A stretch of 64,000 bases of DNA from Shewanella salipaludis (GTDB taxonomy: Bacteria > Pseudomonadota > Gammaproteobacteria > Enterobacterales > Shewanellaceae). The notes below the pieces were generated by a model. The model worked only from the letters and a program-made list of their open reading frames with translations. It did no database searches and was not told where the DNA came from. The position numbers were made by a program, and so were the translations under genes. Below, piece by piece: positions 20,787 through 30,015 of the stretch. Location: contig NZ_JAAXYH010000010.1 in NCBI RefSeq assembly GCF_012911865.1, positions 62,001-126,000 of the forward strand, given 5' to 3'. Position 1 is the stretch's first letter, and every line of letters begins with the position of its first letter.

Positions 20787-21209
20787 TCAGTCCGAGCTGT
20801 GATCATGGGTGATCACCCAGCGATCATCCAGCTTCTCTATCAAGAGGGTAAAGGCGCCGCTGGGCTTATCCTTGATGCGGGCCAGCTCCCAACGGCCAAC
20901 GACCAGGGCGACATCCTTGCCGAGCAGCCTGATGTCCAACTGGCTGAACTTCAGCTCACCCTGGGTTGTCCTGTCGGGGTAATGCGCCTTATAGCGCGCC
21001 AGCATCTCTTCCCAGCCATAGCGAAACTGCCCCTTGGAGACGAACCTCAGCTTGGGGTCATGCCAGTAGCCTTGCATATAGGCATCCAGATCGCCGCGAT
21101 TCCAGGCCGCCTGCTGGCTGGTCAGCAAGCCGGCTATCTCGTCGTCGGGCCCGGCGGCAACATCGAACGCCAACAGCAGCAATAACAGGCTAAGCCCCTT
21201 TTTAATCAT
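20787..21209 (-). CDS. Exported NTF2/SnoaL-like protein
   Basis: A 140-aa protein with signal peptide (MIKKGLSLLLLLLAFDVAAG) and a cone-shaped NTF2-like domain of the DUF4440 type: EIAGLLTSQQAAWNRGDLDAYMQGYW, LRFVSKGQFRYGWEEMLARYKAHYP and GAFTLLIEKLDDRWVITHDHSS. Such domains bind small ligands or act as scaffold; no catalytic role can be assigned. GGAG SD, 7 nt spacing. It converges with the NRDE gene. Confidence 0.85.
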   Translation of the reverse strand: MIKKGLSLLLLLLAFDVAAGPDDEIAGLLTSQQAAWNRGDLDAYMQGYWHDPKLRFVSKGQFRYGWEEMLARYKAHYPDRTTQGELKFSQLDIRLLGKDVALVVGRWELARIKDKPSGAFTLLIEKLDDRWVITHDHSSD

Positions 21210-21320
21210 AAAATTTCTCCAACTCGGTAATACTAAGTACTATAGCCAACCACAGCGCCAGGCGCCCGGGTACCAGCGGGGCGAGTGCCATCATGAAGAG
21301 CAACAAGCGAGTCGTTAACT

Positions 21321-21872
21321 ATGTTTGAAAAATTTTGCCAATGGCTGATGCGAGTCACGGGCTGGCGCATTCAGGGCCAGTTGCCCGACCAGCGTCAGTA
21401 CCTGCTCATAGTTGGGCCCCACACCAGCAACTGGGATTTCATCGTCGGCGTCATGGCCCGCGGCGCCCTGGGAACCCGGATCCATTTCCTCGGCAAGCAC
21501 CAACTCTTCATCCCCCCCTGGGGCTGGTTCTTTCGCGCCATAGGCGGCAGCCCGGTCGACAGACGCAGGAATAATAATCTGGTCGATGCGGCGATCGAGC
21601 TGTTCGCCGATCAGCCGGACTATAAGCTGGCATTGGCGCCCGAAGGCACCCGCAGCCAGGTGAAACGCTGGAAGACGGGTTTCTACCATATCGCCGTCAA
21701 GGCCAATGTCGCCATAGTGCCTGTGGGACTGGATTTCAAACATAAGGCGGTGATCCTCAGCGAGCCCCTGTTGCCCTCCGGCGACATGGCCAAGGACATG
21801 GAACAGATCCTCGGCTTCTATCGCTCAGTGTCCGGACGCCACCCCAAGGTGATCCCCGACTTCATTCCCTGA
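21321..21872 (+). CDS. 1-acyl-sn-glycerol-3-phosphate acyltransferase-like protein (PlsC family)
   Basis: The 183-aa product has the acyltransferase signature HxxxxD in VGPHTSNWDFIVGV and the downstream blocks GKHQLFIPPWGWFFRAIGG, SPVDRRR and ALAPEGTRSQVKRWKTGFYHIA (EGTR motif III). It is short and without clear membrane helices, like the small soluble group of this family. It may acylate lysophospholipid or another lipid; the substrate is not known. Confidence 0.88.
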   Translation: MFEKFCQWLMRVTGWRIQGQLPDQRQYLLIVGPHTSNWDFIVGVMARGALGTRIHFLGKHQLFIPPWGWFFRAIGGSPVDRRRNNNLVDAAIELFADQPDYKLALAPEGTRSQVKRWKTGFYHIAVKANVAIVPVGLDFKHKAVILSEPLLPSGDMAKDMEQILGFYRSVSGRHPKVIPDFIP

Positions 21873-21899
21873 TAGCCCGGGCCCGATAGGAATCCAGCC

Positions 21900-23153
21900 T
21901 CATCCCCTGAGGGCCTGCATGTCCATGCCGGTCGGCACCTGGAATGGCCGCAGGCCGAATATCGGCAGGATGGCGAAGATATGATCGAAGATGTCCGCCT
22001 GTATGTCTTCATAATTCGCCCAGCGGGTATCATTGGTGAAGATATAGATTTCGAGCGGCAGGCCCTCAGTGGTCGGCGCCAATTGACGCACCATCAGGGT
22101 CATCTCCTTATGCACCTTGGGGTGCTGGCGCAGGAACTCCAGCAGGTAAGCCCTGAAGGTACCTATATTGGTCAGGCGCCGGCCATTCACCGGCATGTCG
22201 AAGTCCGACACGGCGCGATTCGACTCCTCTATCTCCTGGGTCTTGCGCTGCAGATAGTCTTTGAGGCAATTGATCTTCGCCAGCTTGAGCCGCTCCGCCT
22301 CGCCCAGGAAGGCTATGCTGTTGACGTCTATGTTGAGCGAGCGCTTGATGCGTCGGCCACCGGATTCGGACATGCCGCGCCAGTTACGAAAGGCATCCGA
22401 CACCAAGGCATAGGCGGGGATCATGGTGATTGTCTGATCCCAGTTGCGCACCTTGACTGTGGTCAGGGACACTTCTTCCACCGAACCGTCGGCACCGTAT
22501 TTATCCATCTGGATCCAATCGCCACGGCTGACCATGCGGTTGGCCGCCAGTTGAATGCCGGCGACAAAGCCCAGAATGGTGTCGCGAAACACCAGCATCA
22601 CCAGACCGGTGGCAACGCCCAGGCCGCTGAGGAAGATCAGCGGCGACTGCTCCGCCAGCACTGAGATGGCGATGATGATGCCGATGAAGAACAAAAACAG
22701 CTTAATCAGCTGCACGAAACTCTTCACCGGCAGACGGCGGCTGACCAGGTTGACGTCGGCCACCTCGTTGGCCGCATCCAGGGCCGCATAGCAACCGCGC
22801 ACCAGGAGCACCACCATCCAGATGCTGAGCAGGCGATCCGCCAACAGGCTGGCCAGCTTATGCTGGGTCAGGGCTATGGGCAGGAGCAGCTCCAGCACCA
22901 GCACAGGCACCAGCATGGCGAACTTCTCCAGCACCCGATAGCGCATGAAGATATCGTCCCAATTGACCCTGGAGCGCTGGATCACCAGATTCATCGCCCG
23001 CACCACGCCGCGGCGCACTATGAAGTAGGACAACCCGGCCAACAGGAGGCAGACCAGGATCATCACAGAGGTCGACACCCCATCCGCAGGTTGGCTATCT
23101 ATGCCAACCCCCGCCAGCCAGGCGGAAATCTCCAGTCTTAAATCTGTATCCAA
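21900..23153 (-). CDS. MscS-type mechanosensitive channel, YbdG-like
   Basis: The 417-aa protein has five membrane helices and the MscS pore and beta domain: LSGLGVATGLVMLVFRDTILGFVAGIQ (pore helix), SRGDWIQMDKYGADGSVEEVSLTTVKVRNWD. The extended C-terminal region (ESGGRRIKRSLNIDVNSI, NIGTFRAYLLEFLRQHPKVH, MVRQLAPTTEGLPLEIYIFT, YEDIQADIFDHIFAILPIFGL) is diagnostic of the YbdG (MscM-like) branch. The start is TTG at 23153 with GGAG 6 nt upstream; no ATG fits the N-terminus. Confidence 0.94.
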   Translation of the reverse strand: MDTDLRLEISAWLAGVGIDSQPADGVSTSVMILVCLLLAGLSYFIVRRGVVRAMNLVIQRSRVNWDDIFMRYRVLEKFAMLVPVLVLELLLPIALTQHKLASLLADRLLSIWMVVLLVRGCYAALDAANEVADVNLVSRRLPVKSFVQLIKLFLFFIGIIIAISVLAEQSPLIFLSGLGVATGLVMLVFRDTILGFVAGIQLAANRMVSRGDWIQMDKYGADGSVEEVSLTTVKVRNWDQTITMIPAYALVSDAFRNWRGMSESGGRRIKRSLNIDVNSIAFLGEAERLKLAKINCLKDYLQRKTQEIEESNRAVSDFDMPVNGRRLTNIGTFRAYLLEFLRQHPKVHKEMTLMVRQLAPTTEGLPLEIYIFTNDTRWANYEDIQADIFDHIFAILPIFGLRPFQVPTGMDMQALRG

Positions 23154-23309
23154 AATAGCTCCCGCGCCCCATCAAGGGTCCAATCGACGGCCAGGCGCCG
23201 GCAACCCGGCTGACACTGGCAACAAATATTTCACATGTGGTTATTTTAAAAAGAGTTTCAATATTACACCCACCCAGGGAACAAAGCGATATGGCGCAGC
23301 TTTAGCTTT

Positions 23310-23351
23310 AAGGCCTCTGGCGAATAAACTAAGGCCACAGGCGAATAAACT
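23310..23351. repeat. Two tandem 21-bp repeats in intergenic DNA
   Basis: AAGGCCTCTGGCGAATAAACT is followed directly by the same unit with two changes (CA for TC at positions 7-9). It lies in the 314-bp gap between the divergent YbdG-like and DUF3157 genes. The rest of this gap is AT-rich around 23225-23270 and must hold both promoters; I see no other structure. Confidence 0.7.
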
Positions 23352-23467
23352 GCCCCCGGCAAGATGGGGCATTTTCCCATGAAGGCACATTTAACCTGAC
23401 AAGCCGCCCCAGACTTGTTTATCCTAGCGCCAATCAACTTGTCCATACCAGTCAGAGGATGACATAT

Positions 23468-24094
23468 ATGACTAGAATCCTGTCCTGCGCCTGTCTCATC
23501 TGGTGCGCACTCGCATCCCAGGCATTCGCCGCCAACGAAATTGCCCGTACCACACTGGCAAATGGCGCCGTGGTGAGCCTGAAAGACGACTTCACCTGGG
23601 AGTATGTCATCACCCAGGCGATCGAGGCCCCAGCGGCCCGGCGCCCCGCGGAGCCCATGATGCCGACCGCCCCCCTAATGCCTGAGGTCACAGCCGTCGC
23701 GGCCAAGCCAGAGATGCCGGCGGGCGAGCAGCTGACCGCCCAGGCCATGAGCCACGGCGCCATGCTCGGCCACACGGCCAAGGACGGCATAGGCGTCAGC
23801 TTCGAACGGGCCCAATGGCTCGGCGATGAACTGGGACTGGTATTCACCCTGACCAGTTCCAGCAAAGAGCACGTCATAGGGGTCGAAGTCGAGGCCGGCT
23901 TCTTCGACGACCAAGGCATGCGCATCAAACAGGAAAAGCTCGAGGTATGGCGCGCCATCACCCGGGTACCAGAGACGTATCTCAGAAACGGCCAGACCCG
24001 TCAGAGCCAGGTATTCTGGGTCGAAGGCATCAGCCAGGCGCAGTGGCGCAAGCAGCACCTGAGCCTGAAGATCACCGAAATAGAAACCCGCTAG
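23468..24094 (+). CDS. Exported DUF3157-like protein
   Basis: A 208-aa protein with signal peptide (MTRILSCACLIWCALASQAFA). The N-terminal part (ARTTLANGAVVSLKDDFTWEYV) is the pattern I associate with DUF3157 proteins of Shewanella and Vibrio; a Pro/Ala-rich linker (residues 55-95) leads to a beta-rich domain (GIGVSFERAQWLGDELGLVFTL ... VEVEAGFFDDQG) that ends SLKITEIETR. No function is known. I use the second ATG (23468), which has GAGG 8 nt upstream; 23459 lacks an SD. Confidence 0.78.
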   Translation: MTRILSCACLIWCALASQAFAANEIARTTLANGAVVSLKDDFTWEYVITQAIEAPAARRPAEPMMPTAPLMPEVTAVAAKPEMPAGEQLTAQAMSHGAMLGHTAKDGIGVSFERAQWLGDELGLVFTLTSSSKEHVIGVEVEAGFFDDQGMRIKQEKLEVWRAITRVPETYLRNGQTRQSQVFWVEGISQAQWRKQHLSLKITEIETR

Positions 24095-24114
24095 CGACGG
24101 GCGAACACAAGACC

Positions 24115-24141
24115 AGCGGACCCCCAGGGTCCGCTTTTTTT
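24115..24141 (+). terminator. Rho-independent terminator after DUF3157 gene
   Basis: A 9-bp stem (AGCGGACCC / GGGTCCGCT, loop CCA) followed by seven T. It ends the DUF3157 transcript 20 nt after the stop codon. Confidence 0.92.
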
Positions 24142-24412
24142 ATCCTCAAGCTCCATGGCGGCCAACGGACACTCGGGCTTGTCCGCGGACAGTTTTCGGA
24201 CACTCATAGGAAAGAGGCTGGCGCCTGAGCGGACAGTATTTGCCGCCAAAGCCACTGAAATAGTGGAAAAGGGATCTTGGCATGCAAACTGCTACCTATC
24301 CGTCAATACCGGTGAAATATCTGCGAAGCCACGGGCATCAAGCGTCAGAGCAATCGCAGGTGTCGGTACCTGAGCCCTGAAACGGGCTAAAACCCAATAC
24401 AAGGAAGATCCT
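24142..24412. other. Intergenic region, no gene seen
   Basis: About 270 bp between the DUF3157 terminator and the next gene. It must contain the promoter of the 205-aa protein gene. A short GGGCTAAAACCC-like dyad lies near 24383-24394. No promoter is convincing by eye. Confidence 0.4.
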
Positions 24413-25030
24413 ATGAATATTCGCTCAACACTATTATTGGCCTGCTTGCTCCCCACCCTCGCCGCCCTGGCGGTACACGCTGCCTCGAGCACCAACGACG
24501 CTCCCGAGCCTGGCGCCGAAGTCACCAAAGTCGGCTGTCATCCCGACTTTTCCTGGGTGTTGGTCCGTCAAGACGGCAGTATGGCGGTCGGTGCCGGCAA
24601 CAGCGATGACTGGCAACGACTGAAACGAGAACGCCAAGATCACCCCAGCGACTATCTATGGTTCAAGACGCCCCAAGGCGAGTATGAGATAGTCGATCCT
24701 GCCATAGTCGCCCGAGTCGGAGACGTTATGCTGCCGATGCAACGCCAGGGCGAGCAGATGCAGTTGCTGGGCGATCAGATGGAGAGCAGGAGTCATGCCC
24801 TTCAGCAGCTGAGCCATGAGTTGGACCAGTGGCGGAGACAGGAAGTGAATGATCCGGCATTGGAGGCCGAAATCGCCGGGATCCAGCTTGAGATGGATCG
24901 ACTGGGCGAGCAGATGGATCGTATGGGGCAGGAGCAACAAGCCTCGAACAGAGACGCCGACGAGACTGTCTTTAACCTGATACAAACGGCCATAGCCGAG
25001 GGAAACGCCGCAATCATCAGAGACAGATGA
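24413..25030 (+). CDS. Exported coiled-coil protein of unknown function
   Basis: A 205-aa protein with signal peptide (MNIRSTLLLACLLPTLAALAVHA). The middle reads TKVGCHPDFSWVLVRQDGSMAVGAGNSDDW; the C-terminal half is a coiled coil with repeated DQM/EQM heptads (QGEQMQLLGDQMESRS, EMDRLGEQMDRMGQEQQ). The SD AAGGAAG is strong. I do not recognise the family; a periplasmic structural or sensing role would be a guess. Confidence 0.72.
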   Translation: MNIRSTLLLACLLPTLAALAVHAASSTNDAPEPGAEVTKVGCHPDFSWVLVRQDGSMAVGAGNSDDWQRLKRERQDHPSDYLWFKTPQGEYEIVDPAIVARVGDVMLPMQRQGEQMQLLGDQMESRSHALQQLSHELDQWRRQEVNDPALEAEIAGIQLEMDRLGEQMDRMGQEQQASNRDADETVFNLIQTAIAEGNAAIIRDR

Positions 25031-25037
25031 GCGGCGA

Positions 25038-25475
25038 CTAAGCAGGGTTCAGTCCGGTCATTCGCGCCGCCATGGGGTGATCGGCATGCAATTGCAACAG
25101 ATCCCAGAGGTTGCCGTACAAGTCCCGAAATACGGCCACAGTGCCATAGTCTTGTTGTTGTGGCTCCCGGACGAAATGAATGCCATCGGCCCGCATCCTA
25201 TGATAATCGCGCCAGAAATCATCGGTATTGAGAAACAAAAACACCCGTCCCCCGGCTTGGTTGCCGATGAAGTCATGCTGCTCAGGCTGGGATGCCTTGG
25301 CCAGCAACAGACCCGCACCCTTTGAACCCGGCGGCGCCACGACCACCCAGCGCTTATCCTGCTCGGGCTGATAGCTGTCTTCCACTAAGTCGAACTTCAA
25401 CTTATTCACATAAAAATCGATCGCCTCGTCGTAATCTTTAACGACCAAAGCGACATGTACCAAAGCTTGTTTCAT
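25038..25475 (-). CDS. VOC-family (glyoxalase/bleomycin-resistance fold) protein
   Basis: The 145-aa product has the vicinal oxygen chelate fold signature: ALVHVALVVKDYDEAIDFYVNKLKFDLVEDS at the N-terminus, RWVVVAPPGSKGAGLLL, then FLFLNTDDFWRDYHRMRADGIHFV and TVAVFRDLYGNLWDLLQL with the metal-ligand Glu replaced by Asn-Leu context typical of many non-enzymatic or uncharacterised members. Substrate unknown. SD GAGG precedes the ATG. It converges with the coiled-coil protein gene. Confidence 0.88.
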   Translation of the reverse strand: MKQALVHVALVVKDYDEAIDFYVNKLKFDLVEDSYQPEQDKRWVVVAPPGSKGAGLLLAKASQPEQHDFIGNQAGGRVFLFLNTDDFWRDYHRMRADGIHFVREPQQQDYGTVAVFRDLYGNLWDLLQLHADHPMAARMTGLNPA

Positions 25476-25493
25476 GGTTATCCTCGTGATTGA

Positions 25494-25742
25494 TTAGGGG
25501 ACGACTTTGCCGCTCATCTCAGGCGCTCCATAGCCCCAAGAGATCCTGGCTTCGCCATGATGCTCCCAGAAGCTCTGGTTGCGGCCCTGGTATCTGGCAC
25601 CGCTGGCGCCTGGCTGAATGAAAATCGGCGAGACACTGTCACCGCGATCGGCGATGAGGGTCGCGGGTTCGGTGTCGAAGAAGGCCACAGGCAGCGGGTT
25701 GGTGGCATTGCCATCGCAGGCATAAGCCATTGGGCCTATCAT
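25494..25742 (-). pseudogene. MliC-like lysozyme inhibitor domain lacking a signal peptide (probable remnant)
   Basis: From the ATG at 25742 the 82-aa reading frame is MIGPMAYACDG... followed by PATLIADRGDSVSPIF, ASGARYQGRNQSFWEHHGEARISWGYG, the pattern of MliC/PliC c-type lysozyme inhibitors (YxCDG start, SGARYxxxxxxFWxxxGEA). Family members are periplasmic or lipoproteins, yet no signal peptide or lipobox precedes the domain: the upstream in-frame stretch (MKKGPQGPFLFSS) is the hutH terminator read through. The gene has therefore probably lost its 5' end and may be silent. A cytoplasmic protein is the alternative. Confidence 0.6.
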
Positions 25743-25761
25743 CTCGACCAAAGAGGAAAAC

Positions 25762-25787
25762 AAAAAAGGACCCTGGGGTCCTTTTTT
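25762..25787 (-). terminator. Terminator after hutH
   Basis: AAAAAAGGACCC, a short loop, GGGTCCTTTTTT: a stem with A and T tracts on both sides, so it can act in both directions. It lies 37 nt beyond the hutH stop and terminates the hutUH operon. Confidence 0.9.
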
Positions 25788-25823
25788 CATTTCATTGAAT
25801 GCCGGCGCGAGCCAGGCTGTCAA

Positions 25824-27368
25824 TTACAGGCTGGGCAACACCCCTGCCGGCAGGTAGGCGTTGAAGCTGGCCGTATACAACAGATCCGTGGCGGCTTCGA
25901 TATCCGGGCCGAAGTATCTGTCCTTGTCGTAGTAGGCCACCACTTCGCGCAGCTCGGCCTTGGCCCTGGCCACGGCGGCGCTCGGTGTCAGCGGCGCACG
26001 GAAGTCCAGCCCCTGGGCCGCGGCCAGCAGTTCCACCGCCAGCACCCCACGGGTGTTTTCGCTCATGTCGCGCAGGCGACGGGCGGCGAAGGTGGCCATG
26101 GACACATGGTCTTCCTGATTGGCCGAGGTCGGCAGGCTGTCGACCGAGGCCGGATGGGCATAGGTCTTGTTTTCCGACGCCAGTGCCGCCGCCGTCACCT
26201 GGGCTATCATGAAGCCAGAGTTGACGCCGCCGTTCTTCACCAGGAAGGGAGGCAGCTTGGACAGGCTGGAGTCGATCAGCAGCGCGATGCGGCGCTCGGC
26301 GATGGCACCCAGCTCGGCGATGGCGATCGCCAGGTTGTCGGCCGCCATGGCAACGGGCTCGGCGTGGAAGTTACCGCCGGAGATGATGTCGCCCGTGTCC
26401 TGGAACACCAGCGGGTTGTCCGTGACGCCGTTGGCCTCTGTGCCCAGCACTTCGGCAGCATGGCGTATCTGGCTCAGGCAGGCGCCCAGTACCTGTGGCT
26501 GGCAGCGCAGCGAGTAAGGATCCTGCACCTTCTCACAGTTGGCGTGGCTGACGGCTATCTCTGAGTCCTCGCCCAGCAGGTGACGGAACACGGCCGCCGA
26601 GTCTATCTGGCCTTTCTGGCCGCGGGCCGCATGGATGCGGGCATCGAAGGGGCTGCGGCTGCCCATGGCGGCTTCGACGCTCATGGCGCCTATCACAGAG
26701 CTGGCGGCGAACAAGTCTTCGGCGTGGAACAGGCCTTCCAGCGCCAGTGCCGTCGAGGCCTGGGTGCCGTTGAGCAGCGCCAGCCCTTCCTTGGCGGCCA
26801 AGTCCAGCGGCTGGAGGCCGGCGATGGCCAGGCCTTCGGCGGCGGACAGTATCTCGCCCCTGTGGCTCATCTCACCCTCACCCAGCAACGGCAGACACAT
26901 GTGTGCCAGCGGTGCCAGGTCGCCTGAGGCGCCCACCGAGCCCTTCTCGGGCACGCAGGGATAGACTTCGGCGTTCACCAGGGCGATCAGGAAGTTGATC
27001 ACCTCCAGGCGGATGCCGGAGAAGCCGCGGCTGAGGGAGTTGATCTTCAGCACCATCATCAGGCGCACTGTGGCGTCCTGCATATACTGGCCCGTGCCTG
27101 CGGCGTGGGACAGCACTATGGAACGCTGCAGCAACTGCAAGTCTTCCGGGGCTATCTTGGTGTTGGCCAGCAGGCCGAAACCCGTGTTGATGCCGTAGAC
27201 GGTGCGGCCCTCGTCGAGCACCTGCTGCACTATGGCGGCGCTGGCGTTGATTGTCTCTGTGGCGGCGGGTGCCAGTTCCAGGGTCAGCTTATGGCGGCTG
27301 ATGTCACGCAGCTGCGCCAGCGTCAGGCTGCCGGGTTCTAACACGAGATGATGATGGGTATGGCTCAT
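25824..27368 (-). CDS. hutH: Histidine ammonia-lyase HutH
   Basis: HutH removes ammonia from histidine to give urocanate, the first step of histidine use. The 514-aa protein contains the Ala-Ser-Gly triad that forms the MIO electrophile in [15 protein letters not shown] (about residues 142-156), the N-terminal [10 protein letters not shown] with the catalytic Tyr, and [14 protein letters not shown]. The hutU stop and hutH start share a base (TAATG), so translation is coupled. Confidence 0.97.
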   Translation of the reverse strand: MSHTHHHLVLEPGSLTLAQLRDISRHKLTLELAPAATETINASAAIVQQVLDEGRTVYGINTGFGLLANTKIAPEDLQLLQRSIVLSHAAGTGQYMQDATVRLMMVLKINSLSRGFSGIRLEVINFLIALVNAEVYPCVPEKGSVGASGDLAPLAHMCLPLLGEGEMSHRGEILSAAEGLAIAGLQPLDLAAKEGLALLNGTQASTALALEGLFHAEDLFAASSVIGAMSVEAAMGSRSPFDARIHAARGQKGQIDSAAVFRHLLGEDSEIAVSHANCEKVQDPYSLRCQPQVLGACLSQIRHAAEVLGTEANGVTDNPLVFQDTGDIISGGNFHAEPVAMAADNLAIAIAELGAIAERRIALLIDSSLSKLPPFLVKNGGVNSGFMIAQVTAAALASENKTYAHPASVDSLPTSANQEDHVSMATFAARRLRDMSENTRGVLAVELLAAAQGLDFRAPLTPSAAVARAKAELREVVAYYDKDRYFGPDIEAATDLLYTASFNAYLPAGVLPSL

Positions 27369-29050
27369 TATTTGGCTCCCTGGGTGGTTAACATGGGCAA
27401 ATCAAGACCCTGTTCTTTGGCGCAATTCTTGGCAATTTCGTAACCCGCATCGGCATGACGCATCACACCTGTGGCAGGGTCGTTCCACAGCACCCGGCCG
27501 ACGCGCTTGGCCGCCGCATCCGTGCCGTCACAGACGATAACCACGCCCGAGTGTTGGCTGAAGCCCATGCCGACGCCGCCGCCATGGTGCAAGGAGACCC
27601 AGGTGGCACCGCTGGCGGTGTTGAGCAGGGCGTTGAGCAATGGCCAGTCGGACACGGCATCCGAGCCGTCGAGCATGGACTCGGTTTCGCGGTTGGGGCT
27701 GGCGACCGAACCTGAGTCCAGGTGATCCCTGCCTATGACCACGGGCGCCGACAGCTCGCCGTTCTTGACCATCTCGTTGAAGGCCAGTGCCAGACGGGCC
27801 CTGTCTTTCAGGCCGACCCAGCAGATACGGGCCGGCAGGCCTTGGAAGGCGATGCGCTCGCGCGCCATGTCGAGCCAGTTATGCAGCTGCGGATTGTCCG
27901 GGATCAGCTCCTTGACCTTGGCATCTGTCTTGTAGATGTCTTCGGGATCGCCCGACAGCGCCACCCAGCGGAAGGGACCTATGCCTTCGCAGAACAGCGG
28001 CCGTATGTAGGCGGGCACGAAGCCGGGGAAGTCGAAGGCATTGGCCACGCCCACTTCGAAGGCCATCTGGCGTATGTTGTTGCCATAGTCCAGGGTGGCG
28101 GCGCCCTTGTCCTGCAGCGCCAGCATGGCTTGCACCTGCACCGCCATGGATTCCTTGGCGGCCTTGACCACCGCGGCCTCGTCCTGCTTGCGCATCTCGG
28201 CGGCATGCTCCAGGGTCCAGCCCTGTGGCAGGTAGCCGTTGAGGGGATCATGGGCCGAGGTCTGATCTGTCACCACATCCGGCACTATGCCGCGTGCCAC
28301 CAGCTCGCTGAACACGTCGGCGGCGTTGGCCAGCAGGCCGACGGACACAGGTGTGCCTGCGGCATTGGCGGCATCTATCATCGCCAGCGCCTCGTCCAGC
28401 GAGGTGGCTTTCTTGTCCACATAACGGGTGCGCAGGCGGAAGTCGATACGTGTCTCGTCCACTTCACAGGCCAGCACAGAGAAGCCCGCCATGGTGCCTG
28501 CCAGCGGCTGGGCTCCGCCCATGCCACCCAGGCCGCCGGTGAGAATCCACTTGCCGGCGGCCACGCCGTCGAAATGCTGTCTGGCGACGGCGGCGAAGGT
28601 CTCGTAGGTGCCCTGGACTATGCCCTGGGTGCCTATGTAGATCCAGGAGCCGGCGGTCATCTGGCCGTACATGGCCAGCCCCTGCTTATCCAGCTCGTTG
28701 AAGTGTTCCCAGTTGGCCCAGTGGGGCACCAGGTTGGAGTTGGCGATCAACACCCGCGGCGCATCCGCGTGGGTGCGGAACACCCCCACAGGCTTGCCGG
28801 ACTGCACCAGCAGGGTCTCGTCGTCTTCCAGGCGCTGCAGCACTTCGACTATCTTGTCGTAGCACTGCCAGTCGCGGGCGGCGCGACCTATGCCGCCGTA
28901 GACCACCAGATCCTCCGGACGTTCGGCCACGTCCGGGTGCAGGTTATTCATCAGCATGCGCATCGGCGCTTCGGTCAGCCAGCTCTTGCAGCTCAGTGTG
29001 GTGCCATGGGGCGCTATGATGCGGCGGCTGGGATCGTGTCTCTTATCCAT
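27368..29050 (-). CDS. hutU: Urocanate hydratase HutU
   Basis: HutU converts urocanate to imidazolonepropionate with tightly bound NAD. The 560-aa protein shows [47 protein letters not shown] (NAD-binding glycine-rich loop), [18 protein letters not shown] and the family block [30 protein letters not shown] at 29050. First gene of hutUH; the ring-opening step is done by HutI across the divergent region. Confidence 0.97.
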   Translation of the reverse strand: MDKRHDPSRRIIAPHGTTLSCKSWLTEAPMRMLMNNLHPDVAERPEDLVVYGGIGRAARDWQCYDKIVEVLQRLEDDETLLVQSGKPVGVFRTHADAPRVLIANSNLVPHWANWEHFNELDKQGLAMYGQMTAGSWIYIGTQGIVQGTYETFAAVARQHFDGVAAGKWILTGGLGGMGGAQPLAGTMAGFSVLACEVDETRIDFRLRTRYVDKKATSLDEALAMIDAANAAGTPVSVGLLANAADVFSELVARGIVPDVVTDQTSAHDPLNGYLPQGWTLEHAAEMRKQDEAAVVKAAKESMAVQVQAMLALQDKGAATLDYGNNIRQMAFEVGVANAFDFPGFVPAYIRPLFCEGIGPFRWVALSGDPEDIYKTDAKVKELIPDNPQLHNWLDMARERIAFQGLPARICWVGLKDRARLALAFNEMVKNGELSAPVVIGRDHLDSGSVASPNRETESMLDGSDAVSDWPLLNALLNTASGATWVSLHHGGGVGMGFSQHSGVVIVCDGTDAAAKRVGRVLWNDPATGVMRHADAGYEIAKNCAKEQGLDLPMLTTQGAK

Positions 29051-29159
29051 GTTTCAACCTCTGTGGTGTTTTACCCTCGGCCTCAGGCGCTCGGGCATAT
29101 TGTTTTAATTGATCTAACTAGTGTTCTGTTTGGCCCGCCCTCGGCAGGCCTGGTTTGAA

Positions 29160-29870
29160 TCAGCCCTTGCCGAAGGTCAGGTGGCCACCCAGACGGAAAC
29201 GGCTGCCCGGATGCACCAGGCGGGCGAAGCTCACCACCCCCAGGCGTGACCAGGTACGGCGCAGGATCTGCAGGCAAGGTTCGCTGGCCGGGATCTGCAA
29301 TTGTCTCTGTATCTGTTCGCTGGCGACTATCGCCTCTATGGTGTGGCGCGCCTCGGTCAGCGGCGCCACCTGGGACAGGTACTCGTGGGGTGTCAGGCTA
29401 CTGAAGTCCTGCTGCAGATAGTCGGGGATCAGCGCCGGATTGACGTAACGTTCCTCCAGCTGCAAGGCCGCGCCCTGCTCGCAATGCACCAGCACGGAAT
29501 AAAATACCGGACTGCCGACCTCGAGTCCGAGGGCGATGGCGATCGGCGCCTTGGCCTCGACCTGGGCCAGCTCAAGCTGCTGCACGCTGTAGCCATGGCC
29601 CCTGTCCTTGATCTCGTCGGCTATGTTGCGGATCGCCAGCAGGGAGGACTGGGACTTGAGGCCGGCGACGAAGGTGCCCAGCCCCTGGCTGCGCTCCAGC
29701 ACGCCGTTGTCGGTCAGCTCTGTCAGCGCCCGGCGCGCCGTCATGCGGCTGCAGCCGAACTGCTCGGCGAACTGGTTCTCCGACGGCAGCCTGGCGTTCT
29801 CTTCCCACTCCCCCGTCTCGATACGGGCGATGATGTATTGCTTGATCTCGGCAAATTTAGGCGTGGCCAT
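29160..29870 (-). CDS. hutC: Histidine utilisation repressor HutC (GntR family)
   Basis: A 236-aa GntR/HutC-type repressor: N-terminal winged helix (KQYIIARIETGEWEENARLPSENQFAEQFGCSRMTARRALTEL) and a UTRA ligand domain (PVFYSVLVHCEQGAALQLEERYVNP ... PCLQILRRTW) that binds urocanate in this family. It lies between hutU and hutI. A perfect 14-bp palindrome sits within its own probable promoter spacer, which suggests autorepression as well as control of hutI. SD AAGGACC directly precedes the ATG. Confidence 0.95.
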   Translation of the reverse strand: MATPKFAEIKQYIIARIETGEWEENARLPSENQFAEQFGCSRMTARRALTELTDNGVLERSQGLGTFVAGLKSQSSLLAIRNIADEIKDRGHGYSVQQLELAQVEAKAPIAIALGLEVGSPVFYSVLVHCEQGAALQLEERYVNPALIPDYLQQDFSSLTPHEYLSQVAPLTEARHTIEAIVASEQIQRQLQIPASEPCLQILRRTWSRLGVVSFARLVHPGSRFRLGGHLTFGKG

Positions 29871-29890
29871 GGTCCTTCCTATGCTGGCAT

Positions 29891-29927
29891 CCAGGACGAT
29901 TAAACTGATATGTTTAATCTCGCCTGG
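29891..29927. promoter_or_regulatory. Inverted repeat before hutC
   Basis: GATTAAAC-N6-GTTTAATC is a perfect 8-bp dyad (29898-29919), flanked by a second pair CCAGG/CCTGG (29891-29895 and 29923-29927). It lies in the hutC 5' leader, 28 nt before the start codon. It could be an operator for another regulator or an mRNA hairpin. No T-run follows. Confidence 0.5.
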
Positions 29928-29939
29928 AACTCGGTTACA

Positions 29940-29969
29940 ATCCTAACTTGTATATACAAGTAAATACAA
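29940..29969 (-). promoter_or_regulatory. Probable hutC promoter
   Basis: On the minus strand TTGTAT, 18 nt, TAGGAT. The HutC-type palindrome fills the spacer, so repressor binding would block RNA polymerase. Both hexamers match the consensus in 4-5 of 6 positions. Confidence 0.45.
29947..29960. promoter_or_regulatory. HutC operator, perfect palindrome
   Basis: CTTGTATATACAAG is a perfect 14-bp palindrome between hutC and hutI; a further half site (ATACAAG) follows at 29964-29970. The TTGTATATACAA form is characteristic of GntR/HutC-type operators. It is placed to control both hutC and hutI. Confidence 0.75.
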
Positions 29970-30015
29970 GTCGTTCACAAATTTTGCATCTAGTATTCAT
30001 TGAAGGGGAAGCAGC

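Noticed and set aside
25743-25823. Longer start for the MliC-like reading frame
   Set aside because: The extra codons are the hutH terminator and the hutH downstream region, give no signal peptide and have no SD.
27722-29158. 478-aa plus-strand ORF opposite hutU
   Set aside because: Antisense shadow of hutU, no family motifs and no ribosome binding site.
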